Origin: Granulicella arctica
Lineage (GTDB): Bacteria; Acidobacteriota; Terriglobia; Terriglobales; Acidobacteriaceae
Direction of reading: 5' to 3'
Assembly (NCBI RefSeq): GCF_025685605.1
Contig: NZ_JAGTUT010000001.1
Coordinates: 1,240,001-1,304,000, forward strand
Length of the DNA: 64,000 bases
A program made the position numbers and the translations under genes. The notes beneath the pieces are model-generated. The model was not told where the DNA came from, ran no database searches, and worked only from the letters and a program-made list of their open reading frames with translations. Below, in pieces: positions 35,565 through 45,135 of this stretch. How positions within the stretch are numbered: the stretch's first letter is position 1; each line of letters starts with the position of its first letter.

Positions 35565-36533
35565 CTAAACCTCCACGGCAACAATACGGCGAATGAGAAT
35601 ACTCCCAACGGCGATCATGACCGCACCACCTATGAGAAGCTTCTGGCCAAATGGGGTGTCGTAAAGCGGGGTGGCGTAACCAGGGCTAACGATAGATATA
35701 ACGGCCAGCATTACGACAGGCAGCAACGAGAGGATCCACCCAGTAAGCCGCCCCTGTGCAGTGTATGTCTTTATTTCACCCGCGACGCGAACTCGGTCGC
35801 GGATCACACGTGTTGTGCGATCTAAGATCTCGATGAGGTCACTGCCTGTCTCTTTTTGTACAAGAATTGCGGTTACCAGAAATTTCAAGTCTCTTGACTG
35901 CACGCGAAGGCTCATATCAACCAATGCATCTCGGAAGGGCACCCCGAATTTTTGCTCTTGTCGCACTTGTGAAAATTCAGTACACAATGGCCGAGGAGAT
36001 TGGTCCGCAATCAATTCTATGGCCTGCTGGATCGAATGCCCAGCCCTAAGAGCACGTGCCATCAGACTTATGGCATCAGGCAGCGCCTCATCAAAATTCT
36101 TGAGAAATTGCGATGCGTTTCTCAGAAGAAATAGGTAGGGAAGCATGAGGCCGATAAGAATCGATGCCAACGTCAAAAGGCCTGATTGAAATGTCCACAA
36201 GGAAACAAGACCAGCCGCCATCGAGGTGCTGCAACTTACCACAATAAATCTGGTTGCAGTCTGAGTGCTATGCGTTCGAAGTAAAAGTTGAGTAAGCTTA
36301 GATAATATCTTGCGCTTCTGGAGATAGGTGCTAGCCGTAGCAACTATGCTATATGCACTGTCTATTTTTGGTAGGGCGAAGATGCTCCGCATGGATTCAC
36401 TGCGACGAGGATCACGAATATCTGCTAGACGAAGTCCAAGAGCCTGCGCCCTCCGAGGAGGGCGGGTGCAAACAATCATTATTGAAAGACCAATGATGAA
36501 AATAACTGTGTAAAGCACAACAAGCAATGCCAT
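35565..36533 (-). CDS. tadB: Tad pilus inner-membrane protein TadB (T2SS F family)
   Basis: A 322-residue GspF-domain protein. N-terminal helix ALLVVLYTVIFIIGLSIMIV, a helix pair at about 95-140, and the cytoplasmic domain FDEALPDAISLMARALRAGHSIQQAIELIADQ, ending in two helices (WILSLLPVVMLAVISIV and LIGGAVMIAVGSILIRRI). It forms the inner-membrane platform of the Tad pilus with TadC. The gene lies 8 nt after cpaF and 4 nt before tadC, in a single transcription unit. Confidence 0.93.
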   Translation of the reverse strand: MALLVVLYTVIFIIGLSIMIVCTRPPRRAQALGLRLADIRDPRRSESMRSIFALPKIDSAYSIVATASTYLQKRKILSKLTQLLLRTHSTQTATRFIVVSCSTSMAAGLVSLWTFQSGLLTLASILIGLMLPYLFLLRNASQFLKNFDEALPDAISLMARALRAGHSIQQAIELIADQSPRPLCTEFSQVRQEQKFGVPFRDALVDMSLRVQSRDLKFLVTAILVQKETGSDLIEILDRTTRVIRDRVRVAGEIKTYTAQGRLTGWILSLLPVVMLAVISIVSPGYATPLYDTPFGQKLLIGGAVMIAVGSILIRRIVAVEV

Positions 36534-36541
36534 AGGCCTCC

Positions 36542-37900
36542 CTAGACTTCAACTGAGTGGTCCATGAAATTTAGCGGAAGAGGGAAGCCTGCAGCTCTAG
36601 CGACCTCAGCAAATTTTGGCACGATGCCGGTTGCTTTAAACCGTCCTCTAACTTCACCGTTTGCTCCCAATCCTTGCTTCTCGAAGAGGAAAATATCTTG
36701 CATGCTGAGTATTTCACCGCTAGATCCTGTGATTTCACTAATGTGAGTAACTCTTCGCGAGCCGTCGCTCATCCTCGATACTTGGATGACAAGGTTTATA
36801 GAGGACGCTATCTGAGCACGAATGGCCTTATCCGGCAACAGGACATTTCCCATCATGCACATAGTTTCTATCCGCGCGATAGCATCACGAGGATTATTTG
36901 CGTGAACTGTTGTGATGGAACCGTCATGACCAGTGTTCATTGCCTGGAGCATATCTAGGGCCTCCTCTCCACGCACTTCTCCAAGAATGATGCGATCTGG
37001 ACGCATTCGGAGTGCGTTCATCACCAACTCACGCTGGCGAATAGCTCCTCTTCCTTCAAGATTCGGCGGTCGGCATTCCAGGCGAACGACGTGCTCCTGC
37101 TGTATCTGCAGTTCGGCTGAATCTTCAATTGTTATGATTCGTTCGAATTGAGAGATATACCCGGAAAGTACGTTTAGAAGGGTGGTCTTGCCTGCTCCTG
37201 TCCCGCCTGACACTATGATGTTTAAGCGCGCCCGGACAGCACATTGTAGAATTTCGAGCATTTGAGGGATCAAGGCACGACGACGCAAAAGATCATCAGC
37301 AGTCAACGGCGACTGTCCGAATCGACGAATCGAAAGGAGTGGTCCGTCGATTGCGAGGGGTGGAACAATGATATTGACACGAGATCCATCTAAGAGACGA
37401 GCATCAACCATTGGAGAGGACTCGTCAATCCTGCGCCCAACCGCAGAAACTATCTTGTCAATAATGTGCATTAGGTGGGCGTTGTCACGAAAACTAATGT
37501 TTGTTTTTTCAATGACACCCTGTCTCTCAACATAAACAGTTGTATGTGTATTCACAAGGATATCGTTGATCCCAGGGTCATGTAGAAGGGGTTCTAGGGG
37601 ACCTAAACCAAAGACCTCGTCCAATACTTCATTAGCTACTTGATCACGGTCACGCCCGCTGAGCGGAACGCCCTGATCATTCACAAATTGTAGGATAATG
37701 TTTAAAAGTTTCTGTCTGCCGCCACTTGCGTCCGCTTGAATCAACGCAAGTTTATCAAGGTCTACCCGTTTGATAAGGTCATTGTGCACTGCTGCTTTAA
37801 GTATGCTTCGCGCATTGTCTGTGATGGTTGTATTTTCACGGGACTCTGGTTGTACAGCGGGTACAAAGTGTGGAGTCATAAACACTGCAGTTTCAGGCAT
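36542..37900 (-). CDS. cpaF: Tad pilus assembly ATPase CpaF/TadA
   Basis: Hexameric type II/IV secretion ATPase, 452 residues from ATG at 37900, which has TTGGAG 8 nt upstream; a TTG at 37915 in frame is less likely. Walker [17 protein letters not shown] (about 265-280), the Asp box [12 protein letters not shown], Walker [20 protein letters not shown], and the His box [17 protein letters not shown] are all intact. It drives pilus extension and probably retraction in the cytoplasm. It overlaps the end of cpaE by 8 nt and is followed by tadB. Confidence 0.95.
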   Translation of the reverse strand: MPETAVFMTPHFVPAVQPESRENTTITDNARSILKAAVHNDLIKRVDLDKLALIQADASGGRQKLLNIILQFVNDQGVPLSGRDRDQVANEVLDEVFGLGPLEPLLHDPGINDILVNTHTTVYVERQGVIEKTNISFRDNAHLMHIIDKIVSAVGRRIDESSPMVDARLLDGSRVNIIVPPLAIDGPLLSIRRFGQSPLTADDLLRRRALIPQMLEILQCAVRARLNIIVSGGTGAGKTTLLNVLSGYISQFERIITIEDSAELQIQQEHVVRLECRPPNLEGRGAIRQRELVMNALRMRPDRIILGEVRGEEALDMLQAMNTGHDGSITTVHANNPRDAIARIETMCMMGNVLLPDKAIRAQIASSINLVIQVSRMSDGSRRVTHISEITGSSGEILSMQDIFLFEKQGLGANGEVRGRFKATGIVPKFAEVARAAGFPLPLNFMDHSVEV

Positions 37901-39179
37901 GATCGTCTCCAACAAGCTTCCAGTTCCACAATGACAGTCTTTTCTTCGGTTTTGGCTTTGGAGTCACTTCACTAGTATCAATACCTCTTTCCCCCGTTAT
38001 TTCTGACACCCATTTCTTTATTGCCAGATTGAATTCAGATTGCCGCGCTGGCGAGACGGGGCATCCCTGGTTAATGGAACGGAGAAGCTCAATGTAGTTA
38101 TTTGGAACAGTGTTCGACACCGGAAACCGAATCACCTTCTTGATCTGATCTGCAGTTATGGAATCATTTGCTGTTGACCTGTTTATAACTATGCTTAATT
38201 TCCCATCCGCCGATGGGCTAAGGCTTATATGCTCCACCAGTCGCGCAAGATCTCTCAGGGAAGCCACGTCAGGGGTGGAGATCAGATAGACATCATCTGC
38301 TTGCTCAATGATTGACATTTTTGTATCTTCATACTCAACCGAAGAATCGATGAGAATAAAGTCGTACTCGCTCCGCAGGAACTCCATTACTCGTTCGATT
38401 TCATCTTGCTTACATTCATAGTACTTTGTTGAAATATCAGGGGACGCTATAACGACAAGGCCGCTGCTGTGCTGAATTGCATACCCGTTTAGCAGGTCAA
38501 CATCCAAGCGGTCAACATTTCGAAGCAATTCATCGAAGTGATACTGAGTGTCTTTCAGACCAAGATACAGTGCTACATGCCCCAATTGGTGCTTGTGATC
38601 TATTATCAGAGTTTTCCTATGATGTTGCTGTACAAGGTGGCTAGCAAGATGTACGGCGAGTGTGGTCGTGCCTACACCGCCCTTTGCTCCAAAGAAAGCG
38701 AGAACACGTCCGGTGCTGCTCTGGACTTGAATATTTGACATCATAGAGCTTTTAAACCGTACAAGTGAGGCGGTAAAGTCGGCGATCACGAGAGGCTTGG
38801 TAAGGTACTCCATACATCCTGCACGAACGGCGCGCAGCAGGACTGTAGAGGTCAACTCCGATCCTACGGCGATCATGCAAATTCGTTTGTAAAAGATCTG
38901 TCCAAGCTTTTTTACTGTTTCACTTGCCAATTCGGGGTCTCTGTCAAAATCAACCAGTGCAATGCAAGAACTTGCACCCTTCATAGACTGCGGAAACTGA
39001 GGGCGCTTATCTGCCGTAACATAATCCTGAAAAGCACCTGCAAAGATAAAGCCAGGTGTTAATACCGACACACTCGCTACGGCACTAATAAAATCTTGGC
39101 TAGTACACACGCAAAAGATTGCTACCAATTTCGGATCGTTTGCGATAGGGCCTTCGACAGATCTGTTTGCAATTCTCAT
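37893..39179 (-). CDS. cpaE: Tad pilus ParA/MinD-like protein CpaE/TadZ
   Basis: A 428-residue localisation ATPase. Residues about 1-150 form a receiver-like domain ([39 protein letters not shown]). The rest is a MinD/ParA domain with an atypical Walker [19 protein letters not shown], lacking the usual second lysine as in TadZ and CpaE. A Pro/Lys-rich tail ends the protein. It recruits the pilus machine to its site at the inner membrane. Its ATG overlaps the cpaC stop by 4 nt. The position in the operon is canonical. Confidence 0.92.
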   Translation of the reverse strand: MRIANRSVEGPIANDPKLVAIFCVCTSQDFISAVASVSVLTPGFIFAGAFQDYVTADKRPQFPQSMKGASSCIALVDFDRDPELASETVKKLGQIFYKRICMIAVGSELTSTVLLRAVRAGCMEYLTKPLVIADFTASLVRFKSSMMSNIQVQSSTGRVLAFFGAKGGVGTTTLAVHLASHLVQQHHRKTLIIDHKHQLGHVALYLGLKDTQYHFDELLRNVDRLDVDLLNGYAIQHSSGLVVIASPDISTKYYECKQDEIERVMEFLRSEYDFILIDSSVEYEDTKMSIIEQADDVYLISTPDVASLRDLARLVEHISLSPSADGKLSIVINRSTANDSITADQIKKVIRFPVSNTVPNNYIELLRSINQGCPVSPARQSEFNLAIKKWVSEITGERGIDTSEVTPKPKPKKRLSLWNWKLVGDDHA

Positions 39180-40372
39180 TTTTTATCCGATTGAATTACA
39201 GCTGGGATGGCATTAGGGAAATTTTTGTTCTTGGATGATGTTTGTATTCGTACGTCAAAGATGCTGCTGTCCATGTTCGGCAAAGCCATCTTTGGTTCTG
39301 ATGTGCTTGAAATAGTAGTCAATGGATCAACAAGAGTTGCTGTTACCAATACAACGAGCTCGACTATCGAATGATTGATGTCTTTGGATCTAAACAGCTC
39401 TCCTAAGATCGGTATATTTGCTATACCAGGGACACTCGCGAGACTGTCTGTTGTGCGATGGTCTAATAGTCCAGATAAAACAAAGCTCTCCCCACTCTTA
39501 ATCTCGACCTCTGTTTCTGCTCGCCTCGTCGAGAGGGCCGGAATGGTAGAACCAGAGATTGTGACTGAATTAGTGTAATCAAGAGTGCTAACTTCCGGAG
39601 CAATTTTCAGCCTAATTGTTCCATCAACGTTGACCGTGGGCGTAAAGTCTACCCTTACGCCATAAGGACGATACATGATACTAATTGCCGTAGAGTTGCC
39701 TGTTCCTCCTTGCACAACTGGTACTGGAAATTCACCACCCGATAAGAATCGAGCTGGTGTACCGCTCAAGGTGGTGAGTGTTGGCTCGGCAAGTACCTGT
39801 AAAATCTGACGATTTTCAAGATCTTCGAGTGTCATCCCGAGATTTAGTTTGTAGTTATAGAGAAAAAAATTCAGGGGGTTGCTGATTGACACTGAGGCGC
39901 CACTCCCGCTAGAGCTGCTTGTATTTACCGAGGTAGGAAACTGCTGAGTGGATGTGCTAGAGGCAGTGCGTCCTCCCGTAAAGAAATTAATTCCAAATTG
40001 TTCTGCTTTCGAGCGATCGACTTCAATGATCCGTAACTTCAGTTGAACCTGCCTGCCATGTATCGGAATGACACGAAGAGCATTGATAGTGTCTTTGGAA
40101 TATGAAATTGCCATCTTGGAAGCTGCGTCTAGCGTGGTGTCAGATGAGACACTACCTGACAAAAACAGCTTCCCTTCTCGGGTGTCGATCTTTATGTCTG
40201 AATCTGGAAACGCTGTCTTGAATGCAGCGCGAACACCGTCAGAATCAATGTCTGTTGAGAGACTGTATACGTGGGACTGCCCAGTGAAATCCCAAAGAAC
40301 CAAGCTGCTTACACCATAGCTTTTAGCTGTGAGAACAAGCTCTTTGGAGCTTGAGGCATAGGATTGAAGCAC
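39176..40372 (-). pseudogene. cpaC: Tad secretin CpaC/RcpA, C-terminal part after a frameshift
   Basis: About 400 residues covering most of the outer-membrane secretin. The second part of the pilus N-terminal domain is at the start (LVLTAKSYGVSSLVLWDF), then a BON-like segment (DIKIDTREGKLFLSGSV), and the secretin beta-barrel (MTLEDLENRQILQVLAEPTLTTLSGTPARFLSGGEFPVPV...GVRVDFTPTV and SFVLSGLLDHRTTDS). The nominal GTG at 40372 is inside the conserved GNPAVLQSY segment, so it is not a real start. The true 5' end is in another frame (40384-40689). A -1 shift near 40385-40400 would rejoin them into about 500 residues, the family's usual size. It may be a pseudogene, a sequencing error, or a recoded gene. 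Confidence 0.85.
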
Positions 40373-40383
40373 AGCCGGATTGC

Positions 40384-40689
40384 CTATATATATTTTTCTA
40401 AGCGGGTTCGCGTTGAAATGATGAGCGAGCGACCAAGAACCAAATGCAGAGTACCGCTCTCGTCACTTTGGTGCATGTCCACAAAGAGGCGTTCGGGCGC
40501 AATCGTCTCTGGCTTTACTGAAAGGAGAGGAACAGAGTGCTCCATCCCTAAAGGGCCTAGGGAGCCAGTAACGGGCTGGCCTATTGCACTTAGGCTGCTT
40601 TGTAGAAGAGCTAGGGCCCTACTCGGATAAGTAACAATAGCTGCTGCCAGCAGTATCCGTAGAACAAACCTGAGACGGACAATAATCAC
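40384..40689 (-). pseudogene. cpaC: Tad secretin CpaC/RcpA, N-terminal part before a frameshift
   Basis: A 101-residue frame with signal peptide (MIIVRLRFVLRILLAAAIVTYPSRALA) and the beginning of the pilus N-terminal secretin domain (LHLVLGRSLIISTRTRL). It stops at TAG just where the family continues with IYVGNPAVL. That continuation is present in the -1 frame immediately downstream. The ATG overlaps the cpaB stop by 4 nt, as expected for intact cpaC. See the next, C-terminal part for the rest. Confidence 0.85.
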
Positions 40690-41558
40690 TGTGCCATCCT
40701 CTCGGATGATTTGTCTGAAGGAATCTGGTCGCCTAGAACAGTTTCTATTCGGAAGATCTGTTGGCTGGTCTCTCCGATGTGGATGCCACTACGCTTTATG
40801 AAGTTTGCTGATAGAGTATTCGCCTGATTTCGACCGGTTGCTAGGGTTAGGTTGGATGAGCCCATTAGCTGCGATGTAACGAGCGACAGGCTGTCCGTTC
40901 TGCCCTTATCCGTGTTATTTCTCAGAATAAAGTGGATGTTCCCCTGGGCACTTGCCAGAACAGCTCGTTCCGATTCCTGAGGCGAGAGAAGCAGTGTTAC
41001 CACGGTAGCTGCAGAGGATTTGCCATCCGGATCAGGTTCCGCCTGATGGCCGGCCGCGACTACCTCTGCATTCTGCAGAACTATCGTTGTCGTGAGTTCC
41101 AATGATTTTTCCGCTCGAAATGTCACCAGTACATCAAGGTGAGACCCCGGCTCGAGAAAGCCTGCGACACCCACAACTTCATCAGATTTTAGAGCGATCG
41201 CACGCATTCCGTCTGGGATCTTGCTAGCAAGCCCTGGTCCTATTCCGGCGGGGGTAATCTGCCGATCTAGCAGGGGCTGACCAGGGTCAATAGGGTAGAT
41301 CGCCGAACGACCAATGATCTCATCTATGTGCAGAAACCCGCCCCTGAGAGGACTGCTTGCTGGCCAAGGTACATATCGCAAATCCGAAACCTTAATTACT
41401 TCTCCTGGTTGCACAGGTCGCGATGTGGCGACATAATTGATTGCCTGCGTCCGCTGAAGGCCTGCTTGATGCTCGATACGACGGCTTAAAAGATAGGTGA
41501 AGATACCAGACAAGATGAAGGCGGTGAGCATTGCTGTTGTGAATCGGCGGGAGAGCAT
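40686..41558 (-). CDS. cpaB: Tad pilus assembly protein CpaB/RcpC
   Basis: A 290-residue periplasmic protein anchored by an N-terminal helix (TTAMLTAFILSGIFTYLLSRRI). An SAF/AFP-type domain (about 42-110) has VATSRPVQPGEVIKVSDLRYVPWP and GRSAIYPIDPGQPLLDRQIT. The CpaB C-terminal domain follows (SKIPDGMRAIALKSDEVVGVAGFLEPGSHLDVLVTF). It stabilises the secretin channel. The ATG is 1 nt after the prepilin peptidase stop with GGAG upstream, and the stop overlaps cpaC. Confidence 0.92.
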   Translation of the reverse strand: MLSRRFTTAMLTAFILSGIFTYLLSRRIEHQAGLQRTQAINYVATSRPVQPGEVIKVSDLRYVPWPASSPLRGGFLHIDEIIGRSAIYPIDPGQPLLDRQITPAGIGPGLASKIPDGMRAIALKSDEVVGVAGFLEPGSHLDVLVTFRAEKSLELTTTIVLQNAEVVAAGHQAEPDPDGKSSAATVVTLLLSPQESERAVLASAQGNIHFILRNNTDKGRTDSLSLVTSQLMGSSNLTLATGRNQANTLSANFIKRSGIHIGETSQQIFRIETVLGDQIPSDKSSERMAQ

Positions 41559-41559
41559 A

Positions 41560-42159
41560 CTATAGACTCCACATCTGGACGCAAGATGTGATAAGACAGC
41601 CTGCCATAATTGGTACAGCGAATGGCATGTGGAGGATAGCAGTGTTGTTTATGTTTAGGGTTTGATGCGGCGTGAGCCCATGCGCGTGATGATGTTGAAT
41701 TAGGAGTATCGAGTTTCTAGCTACCCGCCTTAGCATCTTTTTCCTAATCGCTACGATAAGGCCCAACGCTGCGCCGCAAAGCGTAGTAACAAAGAGCAAT
41801 AAAAGAATTGAGTGAAAGCCTATGAAGCAGCCGATTGCCGACATCAACTTTACGTCTCCTGCTCCAATTCCACCGGCTAAATAAAATAAAAACAGAAATC
41901 CACCGGAGACAATCCCTGCGAGTGCAGATGTGGCAAGATCCATCCAGCCCATAAGTGCCAAGTGCAATACAAGTGCAATGACTATCGACATGCCGGTCAG
42001 GATATTTGGGATTTTACGCTTGCGGACATCATAGACGGAAGCCAGAATAGTGCAAATCATGGCTGTGCAGTCTAGCAAAACCTCTCGGCATAAGTTGGAC
42101 ACTGAGACTCCGATACTCGATAAGGAAATTGGCACTACAAAATCTTTTGATTTGTTCAT
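41560..42159 (-). CDS. cpaA: Prepilin peptidase CpaA/TadV
   Basis: A 199-residue membrane aspartic protease (A24 family). Catalytic aspartates lie in ASVYDVRKRKIPN (first Asp, about residue 44) and GIGAGDVKLMSAIGCFIG (second Asp, about residue 101). About six hydrophobic helices. It lacks the N-methylation domain, as usual for TadV/CpaA. It would cleave the Flp prepilin encoded 93 nt upstream. The reading frame carries a rather long N-terminal extension before the first helix; a later start is possible. Confidence 0.9.
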   Translation of the reverse strand: MNKSKDFVVPISLSSIGVSVSNLCREVLLDCTAMICTILASVYDVRKRKIPNILTGMSIVIALVLHLALMGWMDLATSALAGIVSGGFLFLFYLAGGIGAGDVKLMSAIGCFIGFHSILLLLFVTTLCGAALGLIVAIRKKMLRRVARNSILLIQHHHAHGLTPHQTLNINNTAILHMPFAVPIMAGCLITSCVQMWSL

Positions 42160-42252
42160 TACCTAGGCTGCTTTGGTATTTATGAAAATTGGGGAGTGAG
42201 GGTTAACAAAGTAGATTAACCCTCGTAAATCTTTGACATGCTCACCTGAGTG

Positions 42253-42435
42253 CTATACGGAGTTAGAGAGTGTGCTGCTAACCGAACTGAAAGCATTTGA
42301 GATGTTTGACTTGAGGGTGGTCATTGCGACGACAGCTCCAAGACCGATGATGCCCGCAACAAGGGCGTACTCAATAAGGTTCTGACCAGACTCATCTTTT
42401 GTAAAAGCTATTACGTGGTTTCGCAGTGTTTTCAT
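42253..42435 (-). CDS. flp: Flp/Fap class IVb pilin
   Basis: A 60-residue prepilin, the structural subunit of the Tad pilus. The short leader MKTLRNHVIAFTKDESG ends at the processing site G|QNLIEYALVAG, with the conserved Glu at position 5 and Tyr next to it of the mature protein. A hydrophobic helix (IIGLGAVVAMTTL) and a Ser/Asn-rich tail follow. AGGAG sits 9 nt before the ATG. It is the first gene of the Tad operon; only one flp copy is seen. Confidence 0.96.
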   Translation of the reverse strand: MKTLRNHVIAFTKDESGQNLIEYALVAGIIGLGAVVAMTTLKSNISNAFSSVSSTLSNSV

Positions 42436-42604
42436 ATAATGGTCTCCTGAATTATTGCCTTGCTTCTCGTTGAAAGTGGTTCAGGCTTTCATGCGAGTAG
42501 GCTTTTCAATTTATCGGCTTAGAGTCACAATACTTTAGGTGCTGTGAGGTTCGAAAGCCGCTTAGTGCATTCATCGACAAACTCCTCTACCTGCATACCT
42601 ACTT

Positions 42605-43930
42605 CTACAACTCGGCATGGTTATTGGCAGCATTTTCTGCCCACCAAAGTGACTCTCTATAGAGTTGCGTAATCTCGCTTTCGGTGGTTCTGATCGCCAG
42701 ACTTTTCGTTTCACAGGCGTCCCAGGCTCCAGCCTCGTAGGCTTCGAGAATGCCCAACGCATAGTTAACCCTATTTGGATTCCCTGATAAAGCTGCTTTT
42801 AGTTCTTGCGGCAGAGGAAGAGCGCTGACCAGATCGATCATTGGGGTATCTAACATGACATCCATTAGCGACAGCAATCCGAATAGGTATTGCTCAGCTG
42901 GTAGCTCCCCAGTTAATGGGGACATCAGTTCTAGAAAACGTGCGCGCTGAAGAACATGGACTAATAGTTCCTTTGGTCGACTCTTACATGTCTCAGTGGC
43001 AATGGCATTGATCATTAATTTACGAAACTGTTCTTCTCCGACCAGGACTAAGGCATCATGAAGGGAGTGAACTTCATGATTCAGTCCGAACGCAGCCGAG
43101 TTGACAAGCCGTAACAACTGATAGCAGAGGGCCACTTCAGACTTCAACAAGGATGTGATCTGGATGAGATCGAAGTGTTCTTGAGCGATGGCTGAAAGAA
43201 GCGAGAGATAGCCTGCACCACTCGTAGAGGAACGTTTCTTAGAAAACACCAAGGGACGGCAGAAAAAATAGCCTTGGAAGAGTTCAAAACCCTCATCAAG
43301 AGCAGTCTGAAACTCTCCTTCCGTCTCGATCTTTTCTGCAAGCAGAGTGGCTTGGCTGCCTTTTAGAAAGGAGAGTATTGTCTGTCGTTCAGTGCTGTCG
43401 GACAGGCGAAAATCCACCTTAATGTAGTCGGCTAGAGATACAAGGCGTTCCGTAGCTGGGTTCATCCGAAAGTCGTCAAGAGCGATCTTGTAGCCGAGCT
43501 CCTTATATCGTGCACATGCTTCAACAACTTCATCGTCAATGACTACCGTCTCCAGTATCTCAAGCACGGTTGAGTTCGGAAGCAGTGTTACGAGACCGCC
43601 AACCAAGGATTCATGGGTACAGTTGACAAAGGCCGTTGCGCCTCGGGTGAGATCATCGAAACCATATAGGGCACAGTCCGAGATCATAACGCGGGTTGCC
43701 TCGTCGGAGTCGCCAGAAAAGTAGTTCTCCCATCCAGAACGGCAAAGCAACTCATATCCATGTACATGCCGGCTTCTATCAAAGATTGCTTGTCTTGCTA
43801 TGAACCGATAGCCCTCATTCGATTCCGCTGATGTGGAAGGAAGGGATGCCACAACCATCGGGCTCCGAGTTTGGGGGATCATCATCTCTGTCTGCTTACG
43901 CCATATGGCTCCCAAAATGTGCACCGGCAT
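42605..43930 (-). CDS. EAL-HDOD signalling protein
   Basis: A 441-residue protein with an EAL domain (about 40-250) and an HDOD domain (about 255-430), the YuxH/CdgJ-type combination. EAL-domain elements: YELLCR (EAL-equivalent), FVNCTHESL, ALDDFRMNP, YIKVDFR, LAEKIETEGEF and LFQGYFF; most metal and substrate residues are present, though DDFG has become DDFR, so c-di-GMP hydrolysis cannot be ruled in or out. HDOD element: LLRLVNSAAFGL. It lies 169 nt upstream of the flp operon on the same strand and may tune pilus use in response to c-di-GMP or another signal. Start is uncertain; 43885 (MMIPQTRS) is the alternative. Confidence 0.88.
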   Translation of the reverse strand: MPVHILGAIWRKQTEMMIPQTRSPMVVASLPSTSAESNEGYRFIARQAIFDRSRHVHGYELLCRSGWENYFSGDSDEATRVMISDCALYGFDDLTRGATAFVNCTHESLVGGLVTLLPNSTVLEILETVVIDDEVVEACARYKELGYKIALDDFRMNPATERLVSLADYIKVDFRLSDSTERQTILSFLKGSQATLLAEKIETEGEFQTALDEGFELFQGYFFCRPLVFSKKRSSTSGAGYLSLLSAIAQEHFDLIQITSLLKSEVALCYQLLRLVNSAAFGLNHEVHSLHDALVLVGEEQFRKLMINAIATETCKSRPKELLVHVLQRARFLELMSPLTGELPAEQYLFGLLSLMDVMLDTPMIDLVSALPLPQELKAALSGNPNRVNYALGILEAYEAGAWDACETKSLAIRTTESEITQLYRESLWWAENAANNHAEL

Positions 43931-44631
43931 GTCCTTTCATTTGTCATCAGCAGGAGAAGCAGAGCCAATTCACAACAAGCGTTTGCATTCTCGCTGGGCA
44001 GGGCACTTCAATATGTCTATCGGCAGCTTATTTGTGGACATCGCCTGAAAGCGGCTTCTTCTTTATGTGGATTCCCAACTTTGTGCGTATTTTGGGCTGG
44101 CTCTGCTAGGAGGAAGTATGAATAGACCAATGGAGCAACCTTCTATCGCGGCCTGCTAAATGGCGAAGATAACCCAGCGATTAAATGCAATGGAATCCAA
44201 GATCTTGGATCGGAGAGGGTCAACCAAGTAGACCGCATGGTTCAGTTACTGAAGGCTGGATTTATAAATCCGATAGTGTCTGGCTTCTCAGTAGTATGAA
44301 TTTTGCAGTTCTTAGAACGTGGCACAGCAAACGGGGATCGCGTCACTCATTTGGTGGGAATACTTCGCCTGGCTACTTCCTCACATTGGGCGAGAGAGTA
44401 CTCAAGTTGCGTTTGACAAAGCGTCGCACGCATCACCGCACAACTGACAGTACCTTCTCCCGCAACGCCTCCGCGGCTACTGTATATAGATACGTAGGCA
44501 TCAGCCCATAGATCCCGGCGGCATAGCGGCGACGGCGGCGCAGTTGCGGTAGGCCTTAAGAAGAACCAAACTTTGGCAATTTGAGCAGGACACGAGCCGC
44601 CGCAGGCCGCCGCACTGTAGAATGAGATCGA
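43931..44631. other. Intergenic region between EAL-HDOD and the small membrane protein
   Basis: About 700 bases with only short plus-strand open frames (60-110 codons), none with a ribosome site or recognisable domain. The AT-rich character gives way to GC-rich sequence near 44.5 kb. The last 20 bases hold the promoter of the following gene. Confidence 0.45.
44618..44623 (+). promoter_or_regulatory. -10-like TAGAAT close to the membrane-protein start
   Basis: TGTAGAAT, with TAGAAT at 44618-44623, ends 8 nt before the ATG at 44632, as for leaderless or very short-leader transcripts. No Shine-Dalgarno lies between. The same TGTAGAAT octamer forms the -10 region of the GH38 gene at 25655-25662. 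Confidence 0.45.
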
Positions 44632-45036
44632 ATGACGGGCGTTCAGATCCAAAGAGCAGACGCGCACCCAGCGCACCATAATCTCTCAAGACTTTCTCTC
44701 TTGATTGGTCGTGCGCTTGTTTTGTTTACAGCCTTGCTGCTCGCGTTCATGCCACTCACAGAGCATCTTTGGACCTTTGACGAATTCTTTCGCAGTGGTC
44801 AAGACCTCGAGTTTGGCCTGCTCGCGCTGGCGACAATCCTATGCCTTGTGCTCGTCGTCTCTCAGCATCGTAAACAGGTTGTAAATGTCTTGCTCTCCGT
44901 CTGGAGATGGACTGTTTCCTCCCGCTGTGGCGTGGTTCCATTGCTCTATGGAGTTCTGGACCGCCTTGCCCTCTTTCGGGCGAGCACACGTAGCGATTAT
45001 CCGCGCAGCACCTACAGTCTTCCACTCCAAATCTGA
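44632..45036 (+). CDS. Small membrane protein of unknown function
   Basis: A 134-residue protein with two transmembrane helices: LSLLIGRALVLFTALLLAFMPLTEHLW (about 22-48) and FGLLALATILCLVLVVSQH (about 61-79), joined by TFDEFFRSGQDLE, with a basic C-terminal tail. The inferred product has no domain I can name. It is preceded by a -10 box and followed by the radical SAM gene on the same strand with a 99-nt gap. The hydrophobic segments and the promoter are the reasons to treat it as a real gene; a minus-strand frame in the same place looks like a shadow. Confidence 0.65.
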   Translation: MTGVQIQRADAHPAHHNLSRLSLLIGRALVLFTALLLAFMPLTEHLWTFDEFFRSGQDLEFGLLALATILCLVLVVSQHRKQVVNVLLSVWRWTVSSRCGVVPLLYGVLDRLALFRASTRSDYPRSTYSLPLQI

Positions 45037-45135
45037 TTAGCACCTCCTTCCAGGCATCATAAGGGGTGGTGGTATTGCCACCCACGGCCTTGACGAGATG
45101 GATCAACCGTACGGTGGTCTGATCCTGGAGAGATC

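Noticed and set aside
44756..45106. Minus-strand 116-codon frame opposite the small membrane protein
   Set aside because: The plus-strand product has two clear transmembrane helices and a promoter; the minus frame reads as its shadow.
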